A stretch of DNA of 64,000 nt from Temnopleurus reevesii (lineage: Eukaryota; Echinodermata; Echinoidea; Temnopleuroida; Temnopleuridae), in contig BQKZ01000148.1 of assembly GCA_036244855.1 (NCBI GenBank), forward strand, positions 30,403 to 94,402, read 5' to 3'. Numbering within the stretch: position 1 is the first letter of the stretch; every line of letters starts with the position of its first letter. The position numbers and the translations under genes are program-made. Below are positions 33,221-45,944 of this stretch, piece by piece. The notes under the pieces are model-generated. The model was not told the origin of the DNA, ran no database searches, and saw only the letters and a list, made by a program, of their open reading frames with translations.

Positions 33221-33925
33221 TGGCTGGATGAACGCAGAGGTAGATTGGGAGAATGAAGGAAGGGAAGTAGATCTTCTGTTAGATGAATGCTGAAAAAGAT
33301 AAAGAGTACCATATCATAAGAGAAAAAAACTGCCTGCAAATAGGGAAGTCTTACTGGAATCCTCATGATTTGAAAATCATATTTGTGATCACTGCTTTTT
33401 AGGCCGCACTATGAAGTTGGAACGAACCATTCTCAATCATGGTGCATTGAACTCACCATTTGCTTCTACTTTGATTTTTAAAAGAACAAATGGACCATTT
33501 CCAATGCTGTGGATAATTTTGAGAGAAATTTTGTGCATTAAAAATAGAAATATTTTCTCTGTGTATGATCACAGCACTAATGTCCTTTTAAACGAAATGT
33601 CAAATTAGAAACCATGTTGCTTAATGGAAAAGGATTTATGACTTTATTTTGTTTTCCATTTCTGGGTCAACAAAGTATCAAGCAATTACTTGTACCCCAA
33701 TTAAAAGATATCTTTCAGTATTTTATGTGTCACTTTGAATAAAGCCATATTTTTTAAGTCACCTGAAATAAATATGGGTTCTAGTGTAAATTAAGTACTT
33801 ATTTTTTATTTTTCAACCCATGTTTGAGAACACATCTGGAATCAGCTTGAGTTGATTTTTAAAAGTGAATGCTGATGAATGTGGAAAGAAAATATTGGAT
33901 CAACCAATTCCTTCAAATTGACTGA
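33221..33925. other. No recognisable feature
   Basis: AT-rich sequence with a short unrecognised open frame (33411-33608). Confidence 0.3.
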
Positions 33926-33930
33926 AACTC

Positions 33931-34224
33931 ATATAATAATTAATTATACATTCTTATATAGCGCCTAACACTGACTTTATCAGTCGTCCCTAAGCGCTCT
34001 ACAATGTAGCATGATTAACCTGGCTTTAGCAGTGCAGCTGTAGGTAGCGCACTGCATTTCAAGGAAAAATTCCTGCCAGGTACCCATTCACCTCACCTGG
34101 GTCGAGTGCAGCACAATGTGGATGAATTTCTTGCTGAAGCAAATTAACGCCATGGGTGAGACTCGAACCCGCGACCCTCTAGTTGAAAGGCAAGAGTCCT
34201 AACCACTACACCACGACGCTTCCA
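33931..34224 (-). mobile_element. SINE-1, full-length copy with tRNA-like head
   Basis: Read on the minus strand, the head is GGAAGCGTCGTGGTGTAGTG then GTTAGGACTCTTGCC, with A-box-like TGTAGTGGTTAGG and B-box GGTTCGAGTC. Next come the body (GCAAGAAATTCATCCACATT, 'CCAGGTGAGGTGAATGGGTA', 'AAGCCAGG') and the 3' end (AGAGCGCTTAGGGACGAC, 'GGCGCTATATAAGAATG', AT-rich tail). The pol III promoter boxes look intact. SINEs of this kind depend on a partner LINE, not seen here. Confidence 0.92.
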
Positions 34225-34324
34225 CTAGATTGATGAGGGGGGGGTGGCAACTCGACAGAAATTGTTTTTCTTTGAGTCACAGTCACAGCACCCCAAATTT
34301 ACAGCTGTGAGGATGAGAAAGGGC

Positions 34325-35750
34325 TTTATTTCCCCACGGTGGCTGCAACCCTCCCCTATTCGGTAACTGTAGGGATGGGATACGGGAGGGGAAATGCTTT
34401 TCTTTCATCCCCGCCTCTTTCTAGTTGTGAGGTAGGGAAACTATTCATTCCTCCATGGCATCAATCCCTCTATATAAAGAGAAACATGGTTTTTCTTTCT
34501 TTTTCTGTAAGAGTCGATTTTTTAGTGAATTTTTTGATTCTCAGACCGTTTTATACACGAATGAGCTGTTATTTTCATGTGTTGAAATATTATTGCACAC
34601 AAGTCTATGGTCATTCTATTGAGTGAAAATTTTAGCGAATTCATGGTTGCAAATTTCACAAAAATAAAACTGAGCAAAAATTTTAGCTTATACAGTACCC
34701 ATTTTCCCCATCAGTTGGCTCATAAAACCAAAATATTATTTCATCCACATTAAAGCCCATGTATAGTTTTGGTAAAGATGAAAGAAATGTGAATTTTGGG
34801 GATATTTACCATGACATATAGTTTCTATACACATTTAAAGACCATAGCATATTTTTCTACGAGCGAATTCTTTTGAAAATTTGAATCTGACCGTTAAATC
34901 GTATTTAGCGCCCTCTCTTGGTTACAACAATATTTTGCTTCTAATCGGGCATATACAAAATTATTTCAAAGGTTTGATTAAAGCACACTAAAAGGGAATA
35001 CATAAAGAATAAAGTCTGAAATTTTCATCCAATTCTGTGCATAAGAAGCTGTCCTTTATCAAGAAAGAAAATATTGAATTAGCGTCGGGGGCTACGACGC
35101 TGAAATATTTTGCACACTTTAGGTTATAACTTTTCCAAACCTTGGTCATTTTCCGCACAATCTTTTGTACAATATGTTCATGATATCATGTTTCATTTTA
35201 TATAGATTTGAAGACAAAATTTGGCGATAAAAATATTCGCTTTTACCAAAACTGTACTTGGGCTTTAAGTTTCCCCTCCTAAAAGCTGTTTAGGGAAAGG
35301 GAGGGGAAGTGTGATTTTTTTTAAATTTTCACTCACTGCATGCAACCTCCTTCATTTCACATTTGGGAAATATCGAGAGCAATGGAGAGGGAATCATTAA
35401 TATTGCATCCATACTTATTAATCCCACCTTAATATAAAACTGTTTCAGGATGTTTAAGGGAGGGAAAGCTTTTTTTCTTTCCAAACGCTGCCCACCCTCC
35501 CTTATTTTATATCTTAAGAATGAGAGGCGAGGAAAGGGAATTATTATTTCCTTCATACTTTTTTTGTTGTTATTTTTTATAGTTTCCTTCATACTTATTA
35601 ATCCTACCCCAATATAAAGCTTTTACAGGATGTTTGAAGGAGGGAAACCTAGTTTTTGCTCTTTCAAAATACTGCCCACCCTCCCTTATTTTATATCTGA
35701 AAGATAAGAGGCGGGGAAAGGGAGTCATTATTTCCTTCACACTTAACTGC
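34325..35750. repeat. ~190-bp tandem repeat split by MITE-E
   Basis: 'CCACCCTCCCTTATTTTATATCT', 'GAGAGGCGAGGAAAGGGAAT', 'CCTTCATACTTATTAATCC' and 'CAGGATGTTTAAGGGAGGGA' recur at about 35390-35575 and 35585-35750, with older copies from 34325 ('CAACCCTCCCCTATTC', 'GGAGGGGAAATGC') and at 35270. MITE-E at 34750-35268 interrupts it. Minus-strand frames at 35329-35592 and 35570-35773 repeat each other and are not genes. Confidence 0.75.
34750..35268. mobile_element. MITE-E copy 1, TTAA element
   Basis: TTAA (34750-34753) then AGCCCATGTATAGTTTTGGT. The right end ACCAAAACTGTACTTGGGCT is followed by TTAA (35265-35268). Interior 'TAGCGCCCTCTCTTGGTTAC' and 'CTGAAATTTTCATCCAATTC' are shared with copy 2 at 47075-47840. 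Non-coding. Confidence 0.9.
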
Positions 35751-36985
35751 ATCTTGAGTGTTCTTGTGTGCATATATGCAACACTAAAATGAATTTATTC
35801 ATCGTGATATGTGGGAGGCCGCTTTCTTCCTTCCGTCGATTTCGTCGAAGGGAAGACGCAGTAGAATTTAAAAGAGTCGGGACAGTTATTGAGCGATTAC
35901 ATGTGACAGCTCAAAGCAGTCGGAATATTAGGAGTGCTTGTAGATTGTAGTCTCCACAAGATTGCTGCAATCCAACCCGAAGGGGAAAAAATGATGTCTA
36001 TTTGCTTTTTTTAATGTCAAATTAGGCTTCTCGATCTAAACAAGCAAATCCCATTGGACTGTGTGCTAAAATTTCTTGTTTTGGAAAACATCATTATTTA
36101 CAGTGTATTCATTAAATGTTACTTGAAAGAATTCTAAAAAAGGGCTTTTAAATATCTGTCATTGTGCACTTAGAACCTCATTGATAACAAATCCTGCTCC
36201 TTTAGAGGGAAAATCCAGACTAATATGTTCATCATGATCAAATACTTTTCATGTCATGCCTGAAACATTTCCATACATGTGGTTGTTGATAATAATAATA
36301 ATAATTCAATTTTTATAAAGCGCATAATAAAACATATGAATTCTATATGCACTGTACAATTTTAACAATTTGCAATTTACAAATGACATAACTTAACATT
36401 TTCTACAAACTTAGTTACTAGATTATATCAAATGAAAAAGTAAAGCAATGATGATTAACAAAAAGAAATTTTGAGAAAACAAGCGCATCGTGTTCAAGAA
36501 CTGATTATTTCAAGGCAAATAGATGGGTCTTCAATAAGGATTTGAAAGTTGTAGTTGTTGGAGCTTCTTTGACTGATGTGAATGAATTTTATTTTCATAT
36601 AAAAAAGATTACCATAAGAAAAATCAGTGGGTTGCCCACATTCAGTTAGCCTATCAAGGGGGCTGGTTTCAATGGGGTTCTTTTCCATAAAAAAATGTAC
36701 ATATTTCCAATAAACAAATTATGAGCACATATAAAACAAAACACATACATTACAAGAATAAATTCACTTTTGTTTGCAGAAAGAAATTCTATAGTTTGGG
36801 GGCTCAGTGGTGCAGTAGAATGGCAAAAATCATCCTTGCCAAAAAAATTAAAACCAACCAACCAACCAACTAACGAGCAACCCCATTAAGACATCAAATA
36901 TTATTTAGTATGAATTGCAGCTCTCTGGGTAAGACTTTTGCCGATATCTTGAAGAAGAACTCAAGATAAATTCATGCTACGTACA
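35751..36985. other. No gene; small SINE-1-like fragment and AACC run
   Basis: 36287-36360 has (AAT)n followed by TTTTTATAAAGCGCATAATA, the tail of a SINE-1 relative. (AACC)n lies at 36853-36880. The rest shows nothing. Confidence 0.5.
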
Positions 36986-36989
36986 ATCT

Positions 36990-39060
36990 GATGAACTATT
37001 ATATTTGATCAATGCCCCGTATGTCAAAGCTTGTCATTTAGCATTGTCATGTTCAGACCTAGTTACATTATACCACCCTAAGGAGATTATGACCCCCTTC
37101 TTGCATTGTTATGATATAACTACATCAGGGCCTTGCTGTTCCAGAGATGCCAAATGCTCCGAAATACACATGAGGATTATTTTTTATATGAATTTAAGGC
37201 TCTCCTTACAAGTGAATGACCGGGAGTATGGTTATTGTTGTTGTGGTTTGTTCCACTTTCCTTCAGCAGTTTTATTATTCATATTAAATTTTTTACCTCT
37301 TACATATTCAGGAACAATTGGCATCTCTGCCATCCGAAGCAGAATATATGTCACCTACATCTGGCATTTATATGTTTTTTTCACATTCAAACCTAGTTAC
37401 ATTATACCACCCTAAGGAAATTATGATCCCCGTTTTTCTTTGTTATGTTATAACTTTATTAGGGCTTAGTTGTACCAGAGATTCCAACTGTTTCGGAATA
37501 TGCATTAGGAGTACATATTGTTACATGAATTCAAGGCTCTTATTACAGGGGAATAGCCGAGAGTATGGCTATATTGTTGTTGCATAATGTCTCACTCTTG
37601 TTCAGCTGCTTCATTATTCACATTTCAATTTTTACCTCATGCACATTCAGGAACAGTTGGCATCTCTATCATCCTAAACAGAAAATATGTCACCTACATC
37701 TGGCATTTATATGGTATTGTCACATTCAAATGTAGATACATTACACCACCCTAAGGAGATTATGACCCCATTCTTGCATTGTAACAGTATAACTACATTA
37801 GTGCCTAGTTATCTCAGAGATACCAACTATTCTGGAATATGTATATGGTGTATCTTCATGTGAATTCAAGGCTGTCCTTACAAATGAATGGCCGGGAGTA
37901 TGTCTATTGTGATAGTATTTTGTCTCACTTTTGTTAAGATGTAGGATTTTTCACATTTCAATTTTTATCTTGCACATATTCAGGAACAATTGGCATCTCT
38001 GCCCTCCTAAACAGAATATATGTCACCTACTTCTTGCATTTATATGGTATTGTCACATTCAAATGTAGTTAAATTACACCACCCTAAGGAGATTATGACC
38101 CCATCCCATTCTTGCATTCTTACAGTATAGCTACATTAGGGCCTTGTTGTATCCGAGATACCAATTGTTCGGGGATATGCATGATATGGGTGTATTTTTA
38201 TGTGAATTCACTTGCTCCTTACAAGTGAATGGCCGGGAGTATGTCTATTGTGATAGTATTTTGTCTCACTTTTGTTAAGATGTAGGATTTTTCACATTTC
38301 AATTTTTACCTTGCACATATTCAGGAACAATTGGCATCTCTGCTATCCTAAACATAATATATGTCACCTACATCTGGCATTTATGTGGTATTTTCACATT
38401 CACACCTAGTTACATTATACCACCCTAAGTAGATTATGACCCTGTTCTTTCATTGTTACAGTATAACTACATTAGGGCCTAGTTGTTGCAGAGATACCAA
38501 TTGTTCCAAAAGACACATGAGGATTATTTTTTATATGAATTCAAGGCTCTCCTTACAAGTGAATGGCCGTGAGTATGGTTATTGTTGTTGTGGTTTGTTC
38601 CGCTTTCCTTCAGCAGTTTTATTATTCATTTAAATGTTTTACCTCTTACATATTTAGGAATAATTGGCATCTCTGCCCTCCTAAACGGAATATATGTGAC
38701 ATACATCGGGTATTTACATTGAATTGTCACTTTCAAATGGAAATACATTACACCACCCTAAGGAGATTATGACCCCGTTCTTGCATTGTTACAGTATAGC
38801 TGCATTAGGGCCTAATTACCACAGAGATGACAATCATTCCGGAATATGCATGAGGTGTATTTTAATACAAAATTAGGGCTCTCGTTACAGGGGAATGGCC
38901 AAGTTTATGATTACTGTTGTTGTGGTATTAATCTTTACCTCAGGCATATTCAGGAACAATTGGCATCTCTGCCCTCCTAAACGGAATATATGTCACCTAC
39001 TTCTCGCATCTATATAGTATTGTCACATTTGAACCTACTTACATTATACTTTCCTAGTCA
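36990..39060. repeat. ~336-bp satellite (six copies) with inverted arms in each monomer
   Basis: 'CACCCTAAGGAGATTATGAC' or variants recur near 37075, 37407, 37747, 38081, 38422 and 38755 (332-341 bp). Each monomer has one arm like GAGATACCAATTGTTCCGGA + ATATGCATGAGG and a second, inverted arm like CATATTCAGGAACAATTGGC + ATCTCTG, 130-190 bp apart. Between them are 'ATGAATTCAAGGCTCTCCTT' and 'GGGAGTATGGTTATTGTTGT'. Dispersed single relatives are at 5429-7042 and 16990-17350. Open frames inside are repeated and not genic. Confidence 0.88.
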
Positions 39061-39498
39061 AAAGATAATGTCACCTATATCTTGCATTATTAGGACATTG
39101 TCACATTAGGGACTATATAATATACCACCCATATCTTGTCTTGTAGCACTATAGTTTCATAAGATGCACTATTTGGTACCCTGGGGTACCAAAAAATAAA
39201 TCATAGTTCAGTTGAATTGTTCAATTTTTTTTTAGCTCTGTAACTGTTAACCTGGTTTCCCAATTTAAAAAAAAGTTCCAGTGGCTTCTTTTTTTTCTCC
39301 TCCTTCACCTCTGGATCAAATTTGGCAAGTCTCAATTATCTCAATTTGGCGCTATAACGTTCACGCTATCGCCGATGAGTGAGTGACACTTGGCTGAATC
39401 TAAAAGACTACATAATAATGGGCACGACGTGGCTCTACACAACGAGGTAACCCGGGGTACGTGTGACACATCATATAGAGCCTGTTTTGTGACATCAT
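39061..39498. other. No gene; one short perfect palindrome
   Basis: Near 39171-39193, TTTGGTACC and GGTACCAAA flank a 4-5-nt centre, a short hairpin. Nothing else recognised. Confidence 0.5.
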
Positions 39499-39705
39499 GG
39501 GTTGTGTTTCATCATGGATCTAAAAGCGAATTTCCATGGTTTCATAAAGCTGTTTGAACGGTACACACGTTTCCACTTACAACTGGTGATCCTTTCTTGC
39601 ACTCAAGGATAGTTTGCAATTCTGTGTTGGCACCTGAAAGAGAAATCATCGGTTGTTCATACATTCGTAAATACCTCTATGAAAAGCGTGTATGAAACAG
39701 GTCCC
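39499..39705. mobile_element. MITE-A, diverged copy
   Basis: GGGTTGTGTTTCATCATGGA at the left, an internal 'TTTCATAAAGCTG', 'GGTGATCCTTTCTTGC', and 'CTCTATGAAAAGCGTGTATG' then AAACAGGTCCC at the right. The order matches the family, with an extra ~35 bp at the left end. Confidence 0.55.
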
Positions 39706-41700
39706 TGGACTTCCAAGAACTGACGATTTTTGCATTTTCAGCTTTTGTTTGATATTAGAAAGGTGAAGGCAAAATCCCCACTATGACATTAATTTTTCTG
39801 TATCAAATAACAATTTTTGTGCCATGCATATTATATCTTCTTGTTTGTTTCTGAACATGTTGATTTGTGTCTTTTCATGTGTTTGTTTTTCTCTCTATCC
39901 TCATTATCAAGCTCTGTATTATTACCACATATAAGAATTCTTTATCAACTGATAAAGTAACCAACTTATCAATAACAAACTTGTGTTGAAATATATATCA
40001 TTTCTGTTAATGAATTCTGATAACCATGTGTGCTCTGTTCTTCATAATTTTCAGAATGTAGATTCAACTCGAACAGCTTTTGCCCTTTGAAAAGGATAAT
40101 GATGCCATCATGAATCATAGATACTCATCTAAAATTGTATATTCTGCATACACTATAAATTCATTCTATCTAGATATTGTGCTTGCCCATTAATTTGTTT
40201 GAAAATAAAAATGGTTTTCAATATTTTGAATATTTAGATGTTCTCATTTGGGTCAATGAAGACCTACAATAATTACGTTTTGTACAGTTGTTCATAGATC
40301 TCAATGCCAAAACTTCATGCAAAAGTATATGTGAGATATCATGCTAGAATTATGCATTTTAGTATAGAAAAATGAAAGTTACTCTTTTGAAAAATTATCT
40401 ATTCTGAAGTTAGAGTTAATAGAATTGATGCATATTCAGTTTAAAGTATAATGATGCTTCAGTTCAGAATGGATACGCCCCTGAAACAATTTTGGCGAAT
40501 GTGGTATCAGAAGTACCTAAGTCCATTTAACCCTTTTTTTGTACTTCCCACATGCATGTCACAATTTTTGAAAGAGCACTCACATGAATCATATTCATCT
40601 TGCACAAATGGGGTTCAATTGGACTTTGGTACTTCTTTCATCGATGTCTTTAGAGCTAAATAAGTTTGGAAATGTGTTTGCTCAGTGGAGCAGTTTGAAA
40701 TATCTTGTGATATTTTGCAATCATTCCTTTTCCCACAACATTTTTGTTTTCTTTTCTTTGTTTACTTTGCTTATTGCACCACCAAACTCACCAGCATCAG
40801 CTTCAACGGCTCAAGGTAGAATCACAAAACAAAATTATCTGCTTTCATTTGATCATAAATTCTTACCCTATTTAATCCTTTCCGGAAATATTCCTCATCC
40901 TTAGCCTACCATAGCACATACAATCAAATTACACCTAGAAAAGTATTTGCTGTCCTATCTCTCCAAATACCCCTATTTATAATTCTTTCTATATTTACAC
41001 CTACTCCTTTCTCTGCATACTAAATTGAATATCCTTTACAGAAAATTACTTTTGCTCTCCTAGTTTTTCCCTCTTTCCTTTTCCTCTTGAAAATAGATTT
41101 TTTTCGTTGTTATACCTTGGTAGATTTTGCCAATGAAATAAAAGTAGAACATAGCATATATTATGTTAGATTCTCAAAATTTTCGTTCTCTGCTCCATAT
41201 TTTTATATTCTCCTCAGAATTATATCCAATGATTATTTGCATATCATTATATATATACTTCAGGTAGATTATAAAAAATATATACTCTTTTATTTTCTTT
41301 CTCTGATATATTTCTCTCCCTCTTTTCCTTGATATGATAAGTATTGTCATGGTAGATTCAGAAAAATAGTATCATCCCATGCTCTTGGTGATTGTTCCTG
41401 TTAAAGATATATCTTTTCTAAAGACTAAAGATGTATTCACAAACAATATCTGCTCAATATTTGCAATAACATGGTATTTATTCCTCTTTGAAAATATATT
41501 ACTTTTAATAGTGCACCATAGCATATATCTTTTTTGTAGATTCACAACAAAGTACCCACTATCTTTCTTTCTATCTCTCCATATTTATTCCTCTTAGAAT
41601 AATATAACATGGCAAATATCCTGCAAATAAACAATGGCATGTTTTATATCCTTATAACTACAATCATTTGCTTGCATCTTATTGGCTACATTCTGATATT
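39706..41700. other. No gene; degenerate repeat from about 40,900
   Basis: From 40,900 on, phrases such as 'ACATAGCATATAT', 'GGTAGATTC..AA' and 'CTCTCCATATTTATTCCTC' recur at irregular ~130-185-bp distances, suggesting an old tandem repeat. Two overlapping frames (40451-40904) are not recognised. Confidence 0.35.
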
Positions 41701-41701
41701 T

Positions 41702-41866
41702 GAGTTGTGTTTCATAAAGCTATTCATAGATCTACGCATGACTCTATGAAAAGTGGTGACCCTTTCTTGGGTGCGATTCAGCACCAGGGGTAGAGTGCAG
41801 TAAAGGGTCACCAGTTGTTCGTAGAGTCATGCATGCCTCTACAAACATCTTTATAATATACAACCC
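41702..41866. mobile_element. MITE-A copy 2
   Basis: GAGTTGTGTTTCATAAAGCT to 'TCTTTATAATATACAACCC', with 'TAGATCTACGCATGACTCTA' and its inverse 'TAGAGTCATGCATGCCTCTA'. In the middle, 'GGTGACCCTTTCTTGG' faces 'TAAAGGGTCACCAG', an inner inverted pair. Confidence 0.8.
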
Positions 41867-41869
41867 TGT

Positions 41870-43630
41870 TTGTATTAAATCTTCATATTATACTCCATTA
41901 TTTCTTATCCATTATTTTTAACACTTTCTATCATCTCCTATCTGTTATATATATTTGTGTTTTTAATAACAGATGTCATACAGCAATGTCTATGAATAAA
42001 TTATATTTTCATCATATATTAGATCTGACGATGAACCCCCGGACCGTCTTTATTTTTTCAGTTATTCACCAATTTAAAAAAAAGAAGGTTATGGAAGTCT
42101 TGATCAGGCCACTGTTGCATAATTATTGAAGGCTAATCTTCATAGCAGTATTTGATAAGATCAATAATTTGTACTGGGTCTGACACTGGGCTCAATTAAC
42201 ACATAAAGTTCGTCCACGCATTTGTGGCATTTTTCAAGATTTTCATATACCTATAAGCAATCCAATTTCTTTTTCATAGGTCTTTTTAATTACAAACAAC
42301 ATTTGCTTTCCATATATAAATGGCATCTTAGGTCAAAATTATGATATGTATTTCAGGTATAAGTGCATGAAATTAACTATAAATCGTAAGTTGATCCGAC
42401 CTGATATGGATTGCTTGTTATGGAGTTACCACACAAAATAATGGTTTGTTCATGATCAACGTGCTGAGCTTAAGTCTGAATTAAGCTTTGCTCTTCGAAT
42501 GCATCTGAGCATTATTCATGCCAATTTCCTTTTAATATTATCATTAGAAATGTTCAATTCTAAAATTCAGTTTTATAGACTAAACATGTTTCTAATGTGA
42601 TTGTTTTTAGAGGAGTTTTATGTGTACCAACTAGCAAATTATTTCTTCTCTCAGATACTCCTTAAAGCAATGATAAATGAGAAATAGATTCTGTTCATTT
42701 TTGAAGCACAGAATTCCTCTCCACATTCATTCCAGTACAATTTACCTCATGATTTCCCAGGTCTTGCTTCTCGATATATTGAATTTTAGGCTTTGATATC
42801 AATTCATCATTTATATTCATTATACGACCTTCTTTATTTCCTGTAAAAAATCATCTAATACTTTTCTAATGCATAGAATTATACTTTTCAGAGCATTCAA
42901 TTCACTCACTGCCAAACATCTATTTGACAAAATTTCAATTTGGAGGTGAATTTTATCATGAAAATGGGATCGAACAATAAAGCTGAATTCTAACAATTTA
43001 GCTTCAGTCGATGATTTGAAATTGCTTCGATTGATTTATCAGTGCATTTAGATACACTCCCCCCATACCATTATTATGCTAAAACATTCTCAGTTAAGAG
43101 TGCATCCTGCTATTTATATTTGAAATGCTCATTTCCTCTGACATCTAAGTAAGTGATCTAAATTCATTGACAATTGATTATTATTTTCTCTGCTATTTAT
43201 ATATAACAACTCTATCATTTTATTCATTGATATCAAACGTAAGATTGATAGAAGGAATAAAGAGTAACAATAAAAGGGAACCCTAACACTGTCTGGAATA
43301 TTTTTTTTTTTAGGATATCACAATCTGTTATTAAAATGTTAATGCAATACATTACCAATGAATACATGCATGCAATGGAAGGCCATTGATAAAATGTCCT
43401 TCTCCCAATAGTGCCCTAATGGCTTGCCTATTATACAGTGAAAACTTGTTGCAATAATAGGGAATATAGGTTGAGGTATGAAAGAAGAAAAATATTAGGA
43501 GAGAAGATTGAATATTTAGAAAGAAGTGGGGAGAAATATAGAGAAGGGAAAGTAGGAAAAAAAACTGTTAAAAACAGGGCAAAGAAAATGACGGAAGTTA
43601 GGGAGTAAAAATGGAAATAAGGCAAAGAAA
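41870..43630. other. No recognisable feature
   Basis: Long AT-rich stretch. No gene, SINE or clear tandem repeat found on either strand. Confidence 0.35.
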
Positions 43631-43631
43631 A

Positions 43632-44073
43632 AGGTGTTCACACTACAAAATTGAAGTGATTCTGATTGTGATCCAAACATTGATGTTATTCAGCCAGTGT
43701 TTGCACAAGAGAGTTGATTCAAATTGCGTTCCAAACTGAAAAAATAAAGGAATCAAATTCAACAACATGCATGACAAATAATGCAAACTTACACTGCAAA
43801 ATACTTCTTAGACAACCAAGAAATAAAACAATCACTGCTTTCATATACCAAGCGGAATTCTTGCAATGTGCAGTGCATTGTGGGATTAATTACGTCAATA
43901 TTAAAATCAACTTAGCTTACAATGTCGTGGGGTGATATTTCTGAATAAACATACTTCAAAATGTAATTTGAATCGCGATCCATATCACAAGAAAATCTTG
44001 TCCTTACTACGAATTACCATGATCCGAACACCAAAGTACGGATCGCGGGAATTTGTCGCAGTGCGAACACCCC
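43632..44073. mobile_element. Putative MITE (GGTGTTCACACT ends)
   Basis: GGTGTTCACACTACAAAATT at the left and GTCGCAGTGCGAACACC at the right are imperfect inverted ends. 'TGTGATCCAAAC' and 'CATGATCCGAACACC' also suggest inner repeats. The interval is 440 bp and no target duplication was identified. Confidence 0.55.
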
Positions 44074-44074
44074 C

Positions 44075-45940
44075 TATTGACAGCCAGAGAAAATGAACCG
44101 ACAGACTCAATAATCCACCCATGACTGTATCATAAATCACTCCCTTATATCCTAATCATGGGATAAATGTCAAATAATACGAGATTATTCACAACATATC
44201 CGCCACTCATATAAACATGACTACCCTGGGAATTGGAAGCCAATATAAAGCTGGGCTAAGTTGCGTATGGCATGCGCAGGCCTGATATTTATGGCGGAGT
44301 ATCTTTGAAATTGTAATTCCACCTTCAAATTGTGCACATTTTTAGTCAGTATAACAAGAAATAGATCATGAGTGCTGACATTAAAGAAGGAATGTTTTTA
44401 AACATGCTATCATGATAAGGTTATTGAGGCAAATCATTCTTGACCTCATTCGAGTAAAGTGAATACAATTTCTATTAGCATGCACTTTTTATTAAATCAA
44501 GTTTGAATAATCAATTTTTGTTTTTGCTGTTGTACCTGTCCAAGCCAGTATTTCACTTTAACGCGGCAGAATGTGTTTATAAAAAATTGTTGAAGAGAAA
44601 AATATAGGTCTTCAATTCTTTAATTCCTTTTAGTTTCATTTGTTTTCTTTTCCAAAATTTGTTGTTGACAAATTTCAAGTTCAGAAAAAAAACCTTTCAA
44701 AGTAATTTAAGTTTTCTATTTGGAAAATATGAAATTTATTAATTTAATTTCACCGCAGCAACCTTAAGGTTACTGGGCATTTGGGTAATTGTCCACCAAG
44801 AAATTTTTCTCTGCATTTTGTTGTGCTTTTACAACATGGACTTTCAAAACATTCTTAATTCCCCCTTTCCTTTGTGGCATTTTATAATTTTAGTACATTC
44901 ATATCTACTCCAGATATACAGTGCTGGTTGGTTGGTTGGTTGGTTGACTTTATTTATTCACGGTAAAAACAAAATATCAAAAATTTGTGCCCACACTCAG
45001 CTACAATCTGTTTTTCAGCGAGGCCGTATTAGAAAACAATTACAGAGTGAAAAAGAAATAAACATTATAAGCAAAATAAAGTCAAACATAGTAGAAATTC
45101 ACACATAAAAATACAGACAGAAAACATATATACAAATAAAAAGATAGACAGTAAATTGAACTAGAAGAAATTAACTTACAATGAATTAAACTTAAAAGGC
45201 GAAGGAGATTGTGAGTTAAAACATAAAACTTTTGCTTACCCTTTATCACTATCAGAGTCAGGGCAATAGGGTCACATGTGGGATTAACGTGCTGTTTCTA
45301 TTGTTCTCAGATTTTATATTGATATCAGGAAGCAAATCATTGTTCTCATTTGCTGATATCCAACACTCAATCAAGTATCTTTGAATATTATGTATTTTTT
45401 TATTCTAATCTCTTCTCATTTTATTTTTAATATTATAATCTCTTTTTCTATTTATTTTGAATATTCTAATCTCTTCTCATTCTTAGTAAAGAGAGGAGAT
45501 TGAAATAGAAAAATAGATGAAATAGAAAATATATTCTCTTGCCTGCTATACCACCAAACTTTGTTTCTTAAGCCCAACTCTTATGCATTTGATTTTCCTC
45601 TTCTTGCCCACTTCTTAAATAAACTTCTTCCCTCGGCATCATTCCTCCATTGTCCCCTGCAATTCCATGTAATTCTCTTTATCCCTCTCTTTCTTTTGAT
45701 TCCTCTTACCCTTTCATTGTATTATTTTTAAAGGGTTTTGATAAGCATGTTCATGCTCTTTCAGTTTTTATACTGTGCTCCTGTTCATATATATGCATCA
45801 CATTGCTCCTACCACATACTCTAGACATACTCTAGCTCTGCCATCTATAGTAAATATATCATCTAACATTTGTATTTCCACAACGTGCCTTCCGTGCATG
45901 ACATTATTTTCCCCACTGCCTTTTTTTCAGAATATCCTTG
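44075..45940. other. No gene; GGTT microsatellite at 44925-44946
   Basis: (GGTT)n is followed by GACTTTATTTATTCACGGTA, possibly the end of an unrecognised retroelement; a mirror (AACC)n lies at 36853. From 45390 to 45530 'TATTCTAATCTCTTCTCATT' is repeated twice and then inverted. Confidence 0.4.
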
Positions 45941-45944
45941 ATTT

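Noticed and set aside
31934..33366. Open frames of 320-445 codons on both strands
   Set aside because: They are read through 930 N and flanking simple repeats; there is no real sequence behind them.
36990..39060. Regularly spaced repeats as a CRISPR array
   Set aside because: Units are 336 bp, diverged and without short repeat/unique spacer structure; the context is eukaryotic.
40051..40120. Acceptor-like TTTTCAG at about 40054 as the next UNC13 exon
   Set aside because: The following sequence has no frame encoding the expected Ile-Pro-Glu-Glu-Glu segment.
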